Shown here piece by piece: positions 24,248 through 35,684 of a stretch of 64,000 nucleotides of DNA (position 1 is the first letter of the stretch; each line of letters starts with the position of its first letter). A program made the translations under genes and the position numbers. The notes beneath the pieces were generated by a model, which did no database searches, was not told the DNA's origin, and was given only the letters and a program-made list of their open reading frames with translations. This DNA is from Dipylidium caninum (lineage: Eukaryota > Platyhelminthes > Cestoda > Cyclophyllidea > Dipylidiidae). The DNA lies in contig QEYB01000766.1 in assembly GCA_017562135.1 (NCBI GenBank), positions 1,674,001 through 1,738,000 of the forward strand, in the 5' to 3' direction.

Positions 24248-27200
24248 ATGAGCTGCCCTACCAAATATGCTCGAATAAAGGGGAAAATGCGCAAAACCTT
24301 CAATGGCAAAGCATTTCAGTTTGCGATTATCACGCTGGCTGGCCTGGAAGGCTTGCTAGTGGTAACAATGTTGATGCTGGAAATTGAACGACTTCAAAGT
24401 AGGGTTAGTCTTTGATAAACACGAGTTTTAAAAAATTTTCTCATTCGTGTGGTTCGCCTACTCTTAAAATGAATCAATTTTATTTTAAGTCCTATTTTTG
24501 CTTGAAAATGTTTCCATTCTTAATGCCACATCCTCTCTGCCTGTTGTTTTCGCCATTTCCACAAAGTAATATTCCACTGGTCAATGAGTAAACGCAACCG
24601 CAATTCTCCTCTACCTTTGCCATGAAACAATGTCTGATCGTACAGCTATATATTTGAAGCACATATTGTCTGAATTCAACTTTGAGGTCAGATTTTGGAT
24701 ACATGTGGCGTATGTCTGATGCCTAACAAACGAGTTTTACCTTAACAAACTTAAAATTTGAATCTGTCAAATAGATTCACGATCGTTTGATGAAGTGGGT
24801 TCACAGTTGTCATTATTTGGCTACGTCAACTATGTAGATCTGTATATTACTCTCTATATGAATATGTATTGCTTTTGCGTTGCTTTTACGAGAGGTCTCT
24901 CGCCCTCTCCCCTCTTTCCCCTTTCTCCCATCTCATACACCAAGGGTAGATGACAAACTCGTAATGAGTAGGGGTCTGTAAGCTTTTAATAAGGTCTACC
25001 ATCGGCTTGTATTGAAATTCAGACACCCTTCGAATACGCGACCGAGTGCTTGAACATGACACTTTGCTTGTTATTTTGTCGTACCACCCAGTGCGAAAAT
25101 GCAGCTGTAAGTAGTTGTTCAAAGGAAACGGGAGACAAAGGCGGCCAAAATGAACGGCACTGTGTCTTTATTTGCCTGGACTCATTAAGCAAAAACTTGG
25201 ACTTTCTCGAGTTTTTGCGGAGGTTCGAGGTCACGAAAGTTGCTTCTTTGGGATATCGACCCCCCCCCCTCCCCCCCAGCAAATCGCGACTTTACTAAGT
25301 GGCTTCGTTGGGGTTACGCCTGTTTTAGCCCGGTTGTGTCCTCTTTCATTAAGCAAATGCTAACTACAATTACTTTTTATAGCTTCCGTGTCCCGACATT
25401 TGCCCACCCTCCGAGTCGAGTGTGAAATTACCGAGCAAGTTAGGAAGACGTAAACTGCCCCCCTCGAAAGACTCTAGCCCCACTAGGCTCGACAGTTCAG
25501 AAGGCATTTGCGCCACCTCCGCATGCCAAACGTGGTGCTGCATGTATCGTTGGCAATGCTCATCACCAGCTTCAATTCACTCTTGATAAAAGGCCACTTT
25601 TCAACTCCCGACACTATTACTCCTGCCTCCCCCATTCTCTCTCTCGCCGCATGCTGTGTACTGAAGTAGTTCAAAGTATCAAACCTAGCTCTCATTGGCG
25701 TGGCTATATGAGCAGGTTGAGGAGTTTGAGGCCTGCAGTCAGTGCAGCCCCCTCGTGGAGAACCTGTCTCTGAGTTGACATTTGAGACGTAAACATCCTT
25801 CACCTTTGGCCTCCATTTCGTTGGGAAACATATTCACATTAGGGGTTGTCATGACACCTTTTGGTCATGATTTTATCATTTTTTATTTTTGAGTACCATT
25901 AGACGCCGCTTTTTATTCATGGGACGGTCTGGTAACGTTGGAGCACACAAGGAAGGTTGTGTTAGGTTAGAAGTCTAGTCTACAGCACACCTGCAAGTCA
26001 ACTTTGTGGAGTTGAGAATTCCGCTACACCGCATCAATAAAACGAGTTCTTGCCGTTCTTCATTCGCAAAGGCCAATCTACCAGCACAGTTGCTTCACCT
26101 CATTCTGTAGCCTGCTCAGTAAAGTAAAATGTTATTGTGCATGAACAACGTGCCGACTTCCTATCCCAAATCAGGCTGATAATGTGACCCTTCTCCGGAG
26201 CGCATGCTTGCCTTATTGTGCTCTGAGTGAGCTTTAAAAAACGCCTTCCCCCTTCCCGCCGTCCAGACAGCACTCCCATTACGCTTCAGCTCACCCTACT
26301 CCGCAGGCCTTTGAAAAAAATGCCGTTAACGTCGCCGAGGGCCAATAATAATAGCCTCCCCCACCCCTCGTTTGATGCATCTTAACGAGAAAGGCTGCCA
26401 CGGCGCCTTGCTGGTGCGCTAAGCGCTGTGCCGGGGTAAACAGATGGCTGGAACTGCGCTCCACACGTCACCTCCAAAGTCTTCAGGGCCGCGCAACGGC
26501 AGTACCTGAGGCGTCTATGGACGCCGTGCCAAGAGGCCTCCCTCGGCCACATTAGAAGTGCGAGCGGGCAGCCTGCAGGGTGGTATTTTGGCAAGGAACA
26601 TCGGTGTGGCGCAGGAGGTGGTGCTTTCAAAACACATTGTTGCACGTGACAGAATTAGTCTTCGTGTTTACTTTGGACAGCACCGAGGCTGTATCCTGCG
26701 TTGTGCTTTCACACCGAGTCCCACGTTCTCTGGAATGCGGACGTACTCTTTCCACGTGTCACCTCCAGGTCAACTATCACCTCCAGGTCAACTACGTGTG
26801 GAGACCCGCCTGTTCCGTGCTGTCTTCATTCAATCTCACGGTGCCGTCCTCACTGTTGGCATTTGTCAGAGTTATGTCAACAAGCGAGGTTATCTCAAGC
26901 CTTAGGCGCACCGTGATCGCGTGGAGGAGCTATGTTCGTTGGGGGGGGGATGGTCTTTATTGAATGCTGGGACTGCTTTTGATGCAGAAAAGTCATGGCA
27001 CCGAGGATGTAGTATTCTGCGCATCTTCAATGCGGGGGAGATCGGGTGCGAGGGGCAGCGAGCTCTCGTCTCTGCGGAGATATTGTCTGTCCACGTTCAT
27101 TGAGGAGCGCCAAAATTCACAATGCACAAAGCATTATTGAACGGCCCGAAGGTTGCTGGTTAAAAGTAATTGAGAATTGTCTCCATGCATCAAAACAGGC

Positions 27201-28771
27201 CGCTAAAGTAACCATTGCCCAATCCTTTGTCATTCAATACCAAATCAAGGGCTGTGGAAACGACGTTCATACTTTGACCGTCCACAACTATTTTGCTGGA
27301 AAATTCGCATTCCCTCCTCCTTCCGAGGGGCTCATTCTCAGCCTCGCCGACGCTGCGGAGAACAACTTTTCAGTGGCCTCATCTTTTCCGTTTTAGGACC
27401 CAATTAGCATTAAACGGTTGGAACAAGCTAAATTCGGTATTGAGTGCATCAGCTTGAGCATCGTTTCCTTGTTTCTGATTGAAATAATGCTCCAACTGTG
27501 GGTATTCGGTATAGGACTTTACCTTAACAGCCTGATCGAGAGCATTGACGCGGTGGTCATATGTGTCAGCTTTGCCACCGATGTCTACCTGATGGTGAAG
27601 GAGACGCGGCGCCATCACCTGTCACCTCCCTTTACGGCCCACGAGCTTTCCACGGTGACGTCCTCCAAGCCTGAGTCTTCAAGAGGGAGTGGCGTCAAGT
27701 CTCTTCCCGAAGCTGCTGGATTCCTCGTGCTGTTTCGGCTTTGGCGCGTTGTTCGCATCGCCAATGGTAAGGCAGTAGGTCTTGTAAAAATACTCCTGCT
27801 GTTATTTGTTTGACAGTTGTTGTTTGAATGCGTAACGACATCGCTGCCTCCTGCCGGAGCAGCCAACCGGTTATCTTCCTACTCGCGGGGAGATCTGCTC
27901 GATCAACTCATTCCCTCCCTCCGTCAATGACGCGTGCGCAGGTCCAACCAACTCATTTATGTCACACTTTTCGCATTTGCCAGGGATTTAATGTTCTGAC
28001 AATCACCCCTGGGGTGAAAAAGGACGGCGCTGCCACTTTCCCCCAAGTCTGCAGCGAAACACTTGCAAATGAGCCACCGCCACCCTCCTCCCCAGTCCCC
28101 TCGGCCCCCTTGGACGGCTCAGCATGGCCCAGCGCCGATTTGTCTGTGGCCGATTCCCGCCACTGAGTATTCGGAAGTCACTAGGACAACAACCGAAGTC
28201 TAGTCGAAAGTCACGCTTATCAAATGGTAACGGTCGACATTTCGCGGTGATTTAGGCCCCAAGTTGAGAATTTAGCGGGGTGAAATAGAGGCGCAGAGAC
28301 GGAAGGGAGGCGATCAGTGGTTGAACAGAGGACCAAGAACCGAATTCCACGTCCTCTTACATTTTCTCTTCACAATAAGCCTTCGATAAAGGTTTTATGG
28401 GGAAGTTATGAGTGCAGTAGAACTCCCATTTTGTACATATCATCAGTCCGAAAATAGCAGTTACCCATTTCGATTGCAAAGGAGCCTTGCCCTGTTGATG
28501 GCGCTGAAAAGCCCCCCCCCCCTGCGGTTGCACAAACGGCAGACAATTTCGGCGACAAGTGTCTCCGCCGCCTAAGTTGAGCCACCATTAACCTCTCTCG
28601 CCTTCCACCCTCGTAGCCATTCTCATCTCGGTATCCGCAACACAGGAGACAAAAGTCCAGGAGATGAAAGCTCAGCGCGATAAAGCTGTCTCGCGGATTT
28701 CTCAGCTGGAGGACTACATCCTCTCCCTTGGCCAAGACGTTCCCTCCGACTGCGACCTGTCCTCAACCTAG
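24248..28771 (+). CDS. HVCN1: Voltage-gated proton channel Hv1
   Basis: Exons 24248-24403, 27397-27766 and 28617-28771 join in phases 0 and 1 to give 226 residues. Hv1 conducts protons out of cells through a lone voltage-sensor domain in the membrane. S1 is about residues 23-46 (FQFAIITLAGLEGLLVV). S2 is about 67-90 and keeps the acidic E81. S3 is about 99-119 with D103 and D114. S4 carries the signature RLWRVVRIAN with R166, R169, R172 and W168. After S4 a short heptad-like helix (about 177-217) matches the C-terminal coiled coil that dimerises the channel. Unusual points: E34 stands where human Hv1 has Asp112, M41 replaces Glu119, and the S3-S4 loop is about 40 residues. The N-terminal tail is very short (about 20 residues). 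The ATG at 24248 lies two codons after an in-frame stop; a second ATG at 24287 is also possible. Confidence 0.9.
24404..27396 (+). other. HVCN1 intron 1
   Basis: 2993 nt between the S1 exon and the S2-S4 exon, starting GTTAGT and ending CCGTTTTAG. It includes C-rich and G-rich homopolymers near 25261-25278 and 26939-26949 and a short tandem duplication near 26757. Open frames inside it (for example 25483-25803 minus and 26558-26905 plus) have no recognisable relatives. Confidence 0.65.
27767..28616 (+). other. HVCN1 intron 2
   Basis: 850 nt, starting GTAAGG directly after the S4 exon and ending CCTCGTAG before the coiled-coil exon. Contains a run of about 11 C near 28512; otherwise nothing recognised. 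Confidence 0.75.
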
Positions 28772-29122
28772 GAAACTGCCCCACGCCCTCTTCCCTTCTA
28801 CCCCTCGCCGAACAAGACTATCGTGTAACTAATCAACCTCATCTGTCAGTTAAAAGCTCAATTAAGTAATTTACAGGGCCAGGAAACAAAAAAGAGTAAG
28901 TGTTTATCGAGCACTGTGACAAAGGTCGCTCATTTGATTGGTTTTGCCTAAATACAAAGAATGCGCATACCTCCATTTATCGTTACACTTTTTGACCCAC
29001 CGAAGATTATTCTCGAAGAAGCGAACGCCAAAGTTCCGATCGGAAAAACAAATTATTCAAACATCTCGCTATGAAAAATATGGCATTAAAAATCTTAAAA
29101 ATGATCTACAAAAAGTCCCTAA
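28772..29122. other. Convergent 3' region shared by HVCN1 and TUBGCP5
   Basis: Only 351 bases separate the two stop codons, so both 3' ends and their termination signals must lie here or overlap. ATTAAA at 29085-29090 is a candidate variant polyadenylation signal for HVCN1; none is clear for the minus-strand gene. Confidence 0.5.
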
Positions 29123-32100
29123 TCATTGAACGAAGTGTAGCCGGGTAGGCATATCCGTGTTGAAGCGATGAGCCAGGTCCAAAGTCTGCAGCAGTGGGTT
29201 GACGTTCTGCTTGCATATGCTCTCCTGCGCAGCCTCCGAAAGTATCATCCGGAGGAAGGCAACTCGAGTGGAAAACTCCCCAGCCAGAGGCTTCTCAGAA
29301 ATGTTCGGAAGATGAAACTGTAGAGAAAGTTCAAAGATTTCTCTGAGAGCTTGATTTAGAATCCTCTGGGATGTACAGTCCTCCACCAGACACAGTTGTG
29401 AGATGCGAGCAAGGTATTGCTTGAGGTTGGTCATGTGAGTGTCCAAACTGCATATATTGTCGCCTTGTGCCAATGTTCGCATGAACTTCGTATGCAACGT
29501 TTCGATCTGATCCACAATGAAGGTGTGGAGTCCGTTTACCATGAAAAGGAAACGCGAGCGAAGAATAGCGAGCCTATGATGGCCCGCGTCCCGATTCAAT
29601 TTGGTGGTGTCCAGAGCCCATTTTGCATGTTTCAGCTGAGATGACAGAAAATTCATAGGTGATTATTCTAAGAGTAAAGTAAAAGTGGTGTCCATAGCAT
29701 AAAGAGAAACCGAAGACGTGTCAGGCGTCTCCTCCGACATGGTTAAGCTCGGGCCAATGCAGACACCACCAACTTAGGACCAGACAAACAGCAACGACAC
29801 CGCCAAACCTATGCGGAGGACTGCATCTAATGATGACCGAAAAGTCCTAGCAACCAAATCCTTAGACGTCTAGTCTCCTATCCACATCCGCACAGTACTG
29901 CTCGAAGTCCTGTGTGATGGAAGGACACTGAACCACTCGCCATCCATAAAGTCGACTTATCCAAACGTTCCTGAGACATCCGCCTCCGTCGTTCACTACC
30001 TCGCGTATAGTCATTCTCGCTCCACAAGGTCGACACTAAATGCTCCGAACACGCGTCACATGCATCACCATCCACATTCCTGAGACAGAAACGCACTCAC
30101 GAGTAGTTGCAGCTTCGAAAGCCCCTACACTTACAAACAAAATACCCCTCGGTCTCCGCTGACACTGCTACAACAAAGTTTCTGCTCGTTTAAGTCAGGT
30201 GGCGACGCTTCGCCTAGCAAACAACGCGATGTTTATTTATATGGATCGTTCTATGCAGGGGGACTAGACAACTAACAATGCGTTCACACATGAGTCTTCA
30301 CAATGGGCGACATAAAGTGTGTCGACAGGTGATTGTAACGAAGAGATTGAAAGGACAGTATGAATGTGGCTTCACAGTAAAAAATTTAACGGCCGATTTC
30401 GTGAAGGTGATTTGGTGACTTAAAAATTATCTCTTCTTCGTTGAACAAATAATTTACAACACTAGTAAATCAAAGAAATTAAACTTACCATAAGTAAAAA
30501 ATTGAAAATGCGTTGATAAGCTTCAAAAATATCTTTCGTTATGACAATATTCAACGGCCACGGGATATCTATCCACAGTGTCAACGAAATCAGCCCTGCA
30601 GTATCCCGTGAAAGACCATTTGGAACATCCAACTTAGCACATGTTCGCTCGTACAACCACGAATTCTCTCCACAAATAAAAGCGAGCTTCTCTTTCAGAA
30701 TACGATTGACTTCACTTTCAGTTCGCTCAGTAGGAGGAAGTGAGAAGAGAGCCTGAGAAAATTCATACATTCGATCTCCAACACGAAGGAAGCAAACGTC
30801 CGATAAAAAGATGACGAGGTGGGTCAAATGGAACCCGTTGTCGATGGCGCCCATGTCAAGCTCCTTCGTCAAAATCAGCGGCCCTCGCAATAGGTATGTG
30901 CACAACTGCGTAGAGACGCGCTGTAACTCCAGCCTCAAGCCTTGTCTAAGATACCGAAGTATGCGGCCAGGGGAGATTTCTCGTCTCTCGGACATTTCAA
31001 GTCGCACACTGACAGTTGGCTTCCTTGGCGTTATCAACTGCAGTGCTAACTCGCGCAGTTCGAGATCATCAAAGAGATCAGACGTAAAATTGACTTCATT
31101 ATGAAGAGGACTAGAAATTTGGCTGATGAAAGTTTTCTTCAGTTTGCATGCTTCTACTATTTTTGGATTTCTAAAGGTGTGCCCAATAGTCTGAAGAAGT
31201 GCCACCGATTTCACACCTACGAATATCTCATTAATAATGGGGAGGAGAACATTAGGAACGCTGGCCTCAACAAGTGTAATGCCCAATCGCCAGAACATGA
31301 GGGAGTCTGGAGGAAAGTCAGTGTTGTACCGAAGGAAGGGAACACTAAGGGTTCGACTATTAAGATTCGACCTATCTAGCAAATCAGAGAGGTAGGCTTC
31401 AGTCGCAGAGACATAAGCGTCGTTAATGAGATCGACTAAATACGAGTCGGAAAGGTGAGTTCCGAGTACATGAGAAAGTTCTTCTAGTCTGTTCAGAAGG
31501 AGGATTGAGGTTCTATCTGACATAATGGTATTTAGCTGGGGAGAACAGACTTGTAACACGAGAGTGCTCATAAAAGAGAGACGTCGAAACCAGGACTGCA
31601 ATTTATTAACCAAATTAATGAGGGTCAAAGGAGGTGCCTCTGATACTTTCATATCACTTTCAAGCGAACTAATGACACGAAACGTGTCCTCCATCAGACA
31701 CGTACAAGATTCTGCTAACCGATTAAGGGGAGGAGGGACAGCGCCGGGTGCAGTAAGAAGGATAAAGTCTGTGAAAGCACGAATCCGTAGAACACAAGTG
31801 CAGTACTTGGCTATTTCAATGCAGAAGGTATCAAGCGCTCCATGGGTGAGATGAGTGAGACAAGCACGCTTTTGCACATACAAACAGATGTTTTTGGTAA
31901 GAACATCAGCATCGGTAAGACAAGCGAAAAGGAAGCCTCTGCCAGCTCCTAACAGCGTCCACAAACACTCACGCACAACTTGATACTCCGAAAGTTCGAT
32001 GCGAGGTTCGTTCTTCCGTAGCTCCGAAGAATATGGGAGCCACTTCAATCTAAAATTACTGTTTGCGTCAGGGCCGGTCTTGACGTGTGTTTTATGCATC

Positions 32101-32261
32101 CACCAGTATTCTGTTTGGAGATTTTCAATAAGAGAGCGTTCATCGAAATTCTCAAGTTCTGAGGGATTGGAAGAAGGAAGGGGTATTTCGTCCCATGGGC
32201 AAGGAAATGTAGCAACGGGACCGACCGATGACACTGTCTCTGTATCTGCAGTATCGACCAT
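29123..32261 (-). CDS. TUBGCP5: Gamma-tubulin complex component 5-like
   Basis: Two exons, 32261-30489 and 29635-29123, join in phase 0 (donor ATG-GTAAGT, acceptor ATCTCAG) to give 761 residues. GCP5 is a member of the gamma-tubulin ring complex that nucleates microtubules at centrosomes. The N-terminal half carries LSEYQVVRECLWTLLG and HLTHGALDTFCIEIAKY, which correspond to the GCP N-terminal (grip1) region of GCP5. TLWIDIPWPLNIVIT marks the start of the GCP C-terminal (grip2) domain that binds gamma-tubulin. The second exon continues grip2 with LKHAKWALD and RSRFLFMVNGLHTF. Human GCP5 is about 1024 residues, so about 200-250 N-terminal residues are absent here; they may lie in unrecognised exons upstream or be lost in this lineage. 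A 3' splice-like TTCTTTAG ends 11 bases before the ATG. GCP6 is a less likely alternative. Confidence 0.85.
29636..30488 (-). other. TUBGCP5 intron
   Basis: 853 nt, GTAAGT to ATCTCAG. No feature recognised within it. Confidence 0.8.
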
Positions 32262-32280
32262 GATAAGTTAACCTAAAGAA
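32262..32280 (-). promoter_or_regulatory. 3' splice acceptor just upstream of the TUBGCP5 start codon
   Basis: Pyrimidine-rich TTCTTTAG is followed by 11 bases and then the ATG. It could accept a spliced leader, end an intron in the 5' untranslated region, or join a missing coding exon. The frame before the ATG contains a stop (TAA) inside those 11 bases, which argues against an in-frame upstream coding exon at this site. Confidence 0.4.
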
Positions 32281-34177
32281 TAGGAAGGGAACAAATTTAT
32301 ACCAATGTCATACTGCAGCTGCAACGATTGATGCACAATTCTTCATCACTTAGTGCCAGGAAAAGAGCTCCCCGGATACCGGCAGATTAGTCATCAAGTC
32401 CGTAACTTGCGTACAAATTAATACTTTGTCCCATAGAAGTGGAGATTTACTTAACAAGCCGGATTTTACCAAAAGGAAAAATCAAGTAGAAGCTGATATC
32501 CTCATCAATATAGACTCATTAGTATGAAATTTAACGAATAAACAAAGAACCACATGAGCTACAACATGTGAGTTAGTTTTTCAGGTGAGATGCACGTGCA
32601 TTACGACAATATATGGAGGTCTAAAGATCAATAAATGAAAAGTGTATTTGCTTTAAGATTTTTGAGCAACCTGGACATTAATCCTACGTAAAAGCCTGTC
32701 CTGCTGCTATAACACCACAACTGAGCCTTATCAACAAAATTAGCTATTTAGTATGCTATATTGACGAATTAGATTCATACAGACCAGTAATGTGAAAAAA
32801 TTGCGTGAATAATGTGATTACTAAACTATACGCAATAAGACGAACAGAATTCAAAAGTGGAATCGATAGAAGTGATCAAATTTATGCTAAGATGTAAAGA
32901 ACCTCCTACAGCACTAATAGGAATATATATATGTAACAAAATTCAGGAAAGCGCAAATAGAATGGCATGTTGTACTCGGTGAGGCTTACATAGAAACTAC
33001 TTAATATAGTAATTTGAGTTGCGGCAGCCATTAACATACTATCGTATTTAAGTCCAATGTAATTTGTTGTTATTCCAAATGGTAATTTCACAACCCGGAC
33101 CATCGAGAAAGAGCATACCTTTCACACCATCCATCTTATATTTTAGTAGGAAAAGGTTTAACCGAAGATAAGAATGAAAACCCGCCAGTTAATGTCAACA
33201 AGCCCAACAGCTGTTAAAGTCAGGTCCAAGTCGACCGCGCTTACCAGATAAACATGTAATTAGTAGAATCATTTATATAAAGGAAATAGAACACGTCACT
33301 AATTGCACTGGCACATCGGAACAACATTTTATTTTTAAAAAGGCGGTTTGAATACTGGGGCTGTGGTTTTTACTTCTGGTGATTAAGTATAGTCAACAAA
33401 CGCTTTATTTTTTAACAACTGCTCAGCCTTGTTCCACAACACTTTTCGCATGTGTATTTGCCTTTATTCATCACATATACTTTTTAACAAACATACACAG
33501 AGATCGTAGCTTCCACCGTACCATTACCTCAGTGTGTAGAAAATGCCAGCTAAACGTTAGGTTTTTGCGGCCTGTCTTTCATCTGTAGGTTAGGTATTCA
33601 GCTCTCTACGGGCCGATTTTGAGTTCAAGACACGGTGAGAGCTGTAACTGTGTTGGAGGGTGGTGATATGAGTTTGAGAATCAACGCTTAATTCTTAATA
33701 AACGACCCTCACAGAGGGGTGTCATTATTTGCCAAACACCAGCTTGTCAGAGGTGGGGAGAGGGAGCTAAATGTCGCTGTGGACCTAACGTCATAAAGTA
33801 GAGCATTGAGAGGTGATTATTTAGAATATGCGGTGCATTTTCTCTGTGGTATACTTTTACGCCTAGGATTGTTTCATACACAAACCTCAATAGGCTTTTT
33901 AGGTATAAGAGAGGTTTGGTGTTTACCCGATATGCTATCGATAGGAACACCAGCGCTCACTGCTTTTGTTTGTTTATTTGGGGACACGCTATGATGGAGT
34001 TCGGTCTTTCGTGTTATGACAACGATAAGTCGCGTTTTCCTGGTTTCATCTGGATTTTTACGCTAGTCGCCCCAAATCAGCCTAGAGCCATATGATAGCA
34101 TATGCATTCGAAATAGGGACAGCTTATCACAGCTTTGCCGTATCTCCATTGGGACATTTCGATAGTGTTAAGATGTG

Positions 34178-34312
34178 TTAAGATGGTCGGGATGCTAGTT
34201 GGAACGGTAGCATCGGAATCGATAAGCGGATCCCTTTGATGAAGAAAGTTTTGCCAGCACCAAACCCCAGCACCACGAGGCGATGGTGTTCGCTGTGCCT
34301 TATTTGATCGCT
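34178..34312 (-). pseudogene. Possible Ras-like P-loop fragment
   Basis: A minus-strand frame reads HHRLVVLGFGAGKTFFIKG before ending at TAA. This resembles the N-terminus of small Ras-family GTPases, where a hydrophobic strand leads into GxxxxGK(S/T). The spacing here is two residues short of the canonical motif, and what follows does not look like switch I. A TTATTTAG just before it could be an acceptor. It may be a decayed fragment, an exon of an unrecognised gene, or chance. Confidence 0.2.
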
Positions 34313-35647
34313 AAATAATCATTGTGTCTCCTGAACAAATGTATTTTTCGGTGTGTTCAAGTATTCTACCACATCTTCGGGTTTTTTGTTTTTTCGCAAA
34401 AAAGATGAAGGAAAGGTTTGGACTGCCCCTACTCTTTGTTTTAGCCTCTTTTTCATGATTTTAACGTATTTCTTACTTAGAAGTATGATTCCGTCCACCA
34501 TTATTTGCATTTGTGAGGATGAAATATTTAATATTTCAATCAATCACCATCTTTTACCGATGTTACATCGACCTTTCGGTTTCTTGATTAGCACAATTTT
34601 AGCTCGAATGCCTCAAACTCACACTTCCACTAAAACCACTTGTCTTTTCGAGATTAAAAAATAGCCGCATCCTCCCCACTTTCTAGCCTGGGGGCCTCTG
34701 GTTTGGAAGATCAAGTGAAGGAAGGCGTATTAGACTATGAAGGGAGGCGAGAGGGAACAGTTACTCGGCCGGGGTAATCGAGGAAAGGGGTTCTTTCACT
34801 GCTGTCAAGGTGGTAATGCACTTCAACGTCCAGAGGAGAATCGCAAGCGGTCGATTTGGCCCACTGTCCACTAACTCGACTACTTCCTGCTACGATACTT
34901 TGTCTTGGGGACGTCCCTGCCCCTGTTAGGCGTCTCCTACTCAAGTTAGTGACTCGAGTGTGGACTGTTGAGAGCCTGTGAGTCCCCGTTTTTTCGATGT
35001 TGTCTAGTCAAATGGCGTTCCAGTGTATCCCAATTAACGTCTTCACCATAGGTTCACAGGCAAGATGAAGATATATAGGAAAATTTACTTCCTCTGATCC
35101 AGTGTAAACGGCTGCACTGTCTATGCTTTCCAAAAACACCTCCTGACCTATACAGCATGTTCTCGTACCACTTTCCTCATTTAACTACTCACCATGGTTC
35201 AAAAGGTGTAGTTCTCGGATCTTCGCAGGCGGAGGTGACATTATTCCAAAATCCCCATCTCCCTTGCCTTTGATTCCTCTGTGGAGAAGCTGCACGTCCG
35301 ATTAGATTGCGAGTGAATTTGCTGGGAGTCTTTAAACGATTGTCGCCAGTTTTGAGACCGAGCCGAAGGTGTCACCAGGCGAGGGCAAAACTGCAATAAA
35401 TAGACATTTGTCTTAGCGGGCAAGCTGCTCAAACAAAACTAACGACCGTCCCACTTTCCTCTAACTTGGTACCACTGCAGAGGGAAGACGGAACGCCTCG
35501 CCATGTTCCACAGCTCCCTGGGAGGGAGATTTGAGAGTCTCATCCCATGCTTCCCCGTCGACCTCAGATTTTTCTGAGAGAGGAATTTAAGATAGCCCCG
35601 CTCATATTGGGGTATCGCATTTCGCTTTCCAAGACCTTTTGACTTTC

Positions 35648-35684
35648 CCTCCTCCTCCTCCTTCTCCTCCTCCTCCTCCTCCTC
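35648..35684. repeat. CCT-rich microsatellite
   Basis: An almost pure array of CCT units with one CTT interruption in intergenic DNA. Confidence 0.85.

Noticed and set aside
25483..25803. 106-codon minus-strand frame inside HVCN1 intron 1
   Set aside because: Considered as a nested gene or retroelement piece; no domain, no reverse-transcriptase motif and no partner exon.
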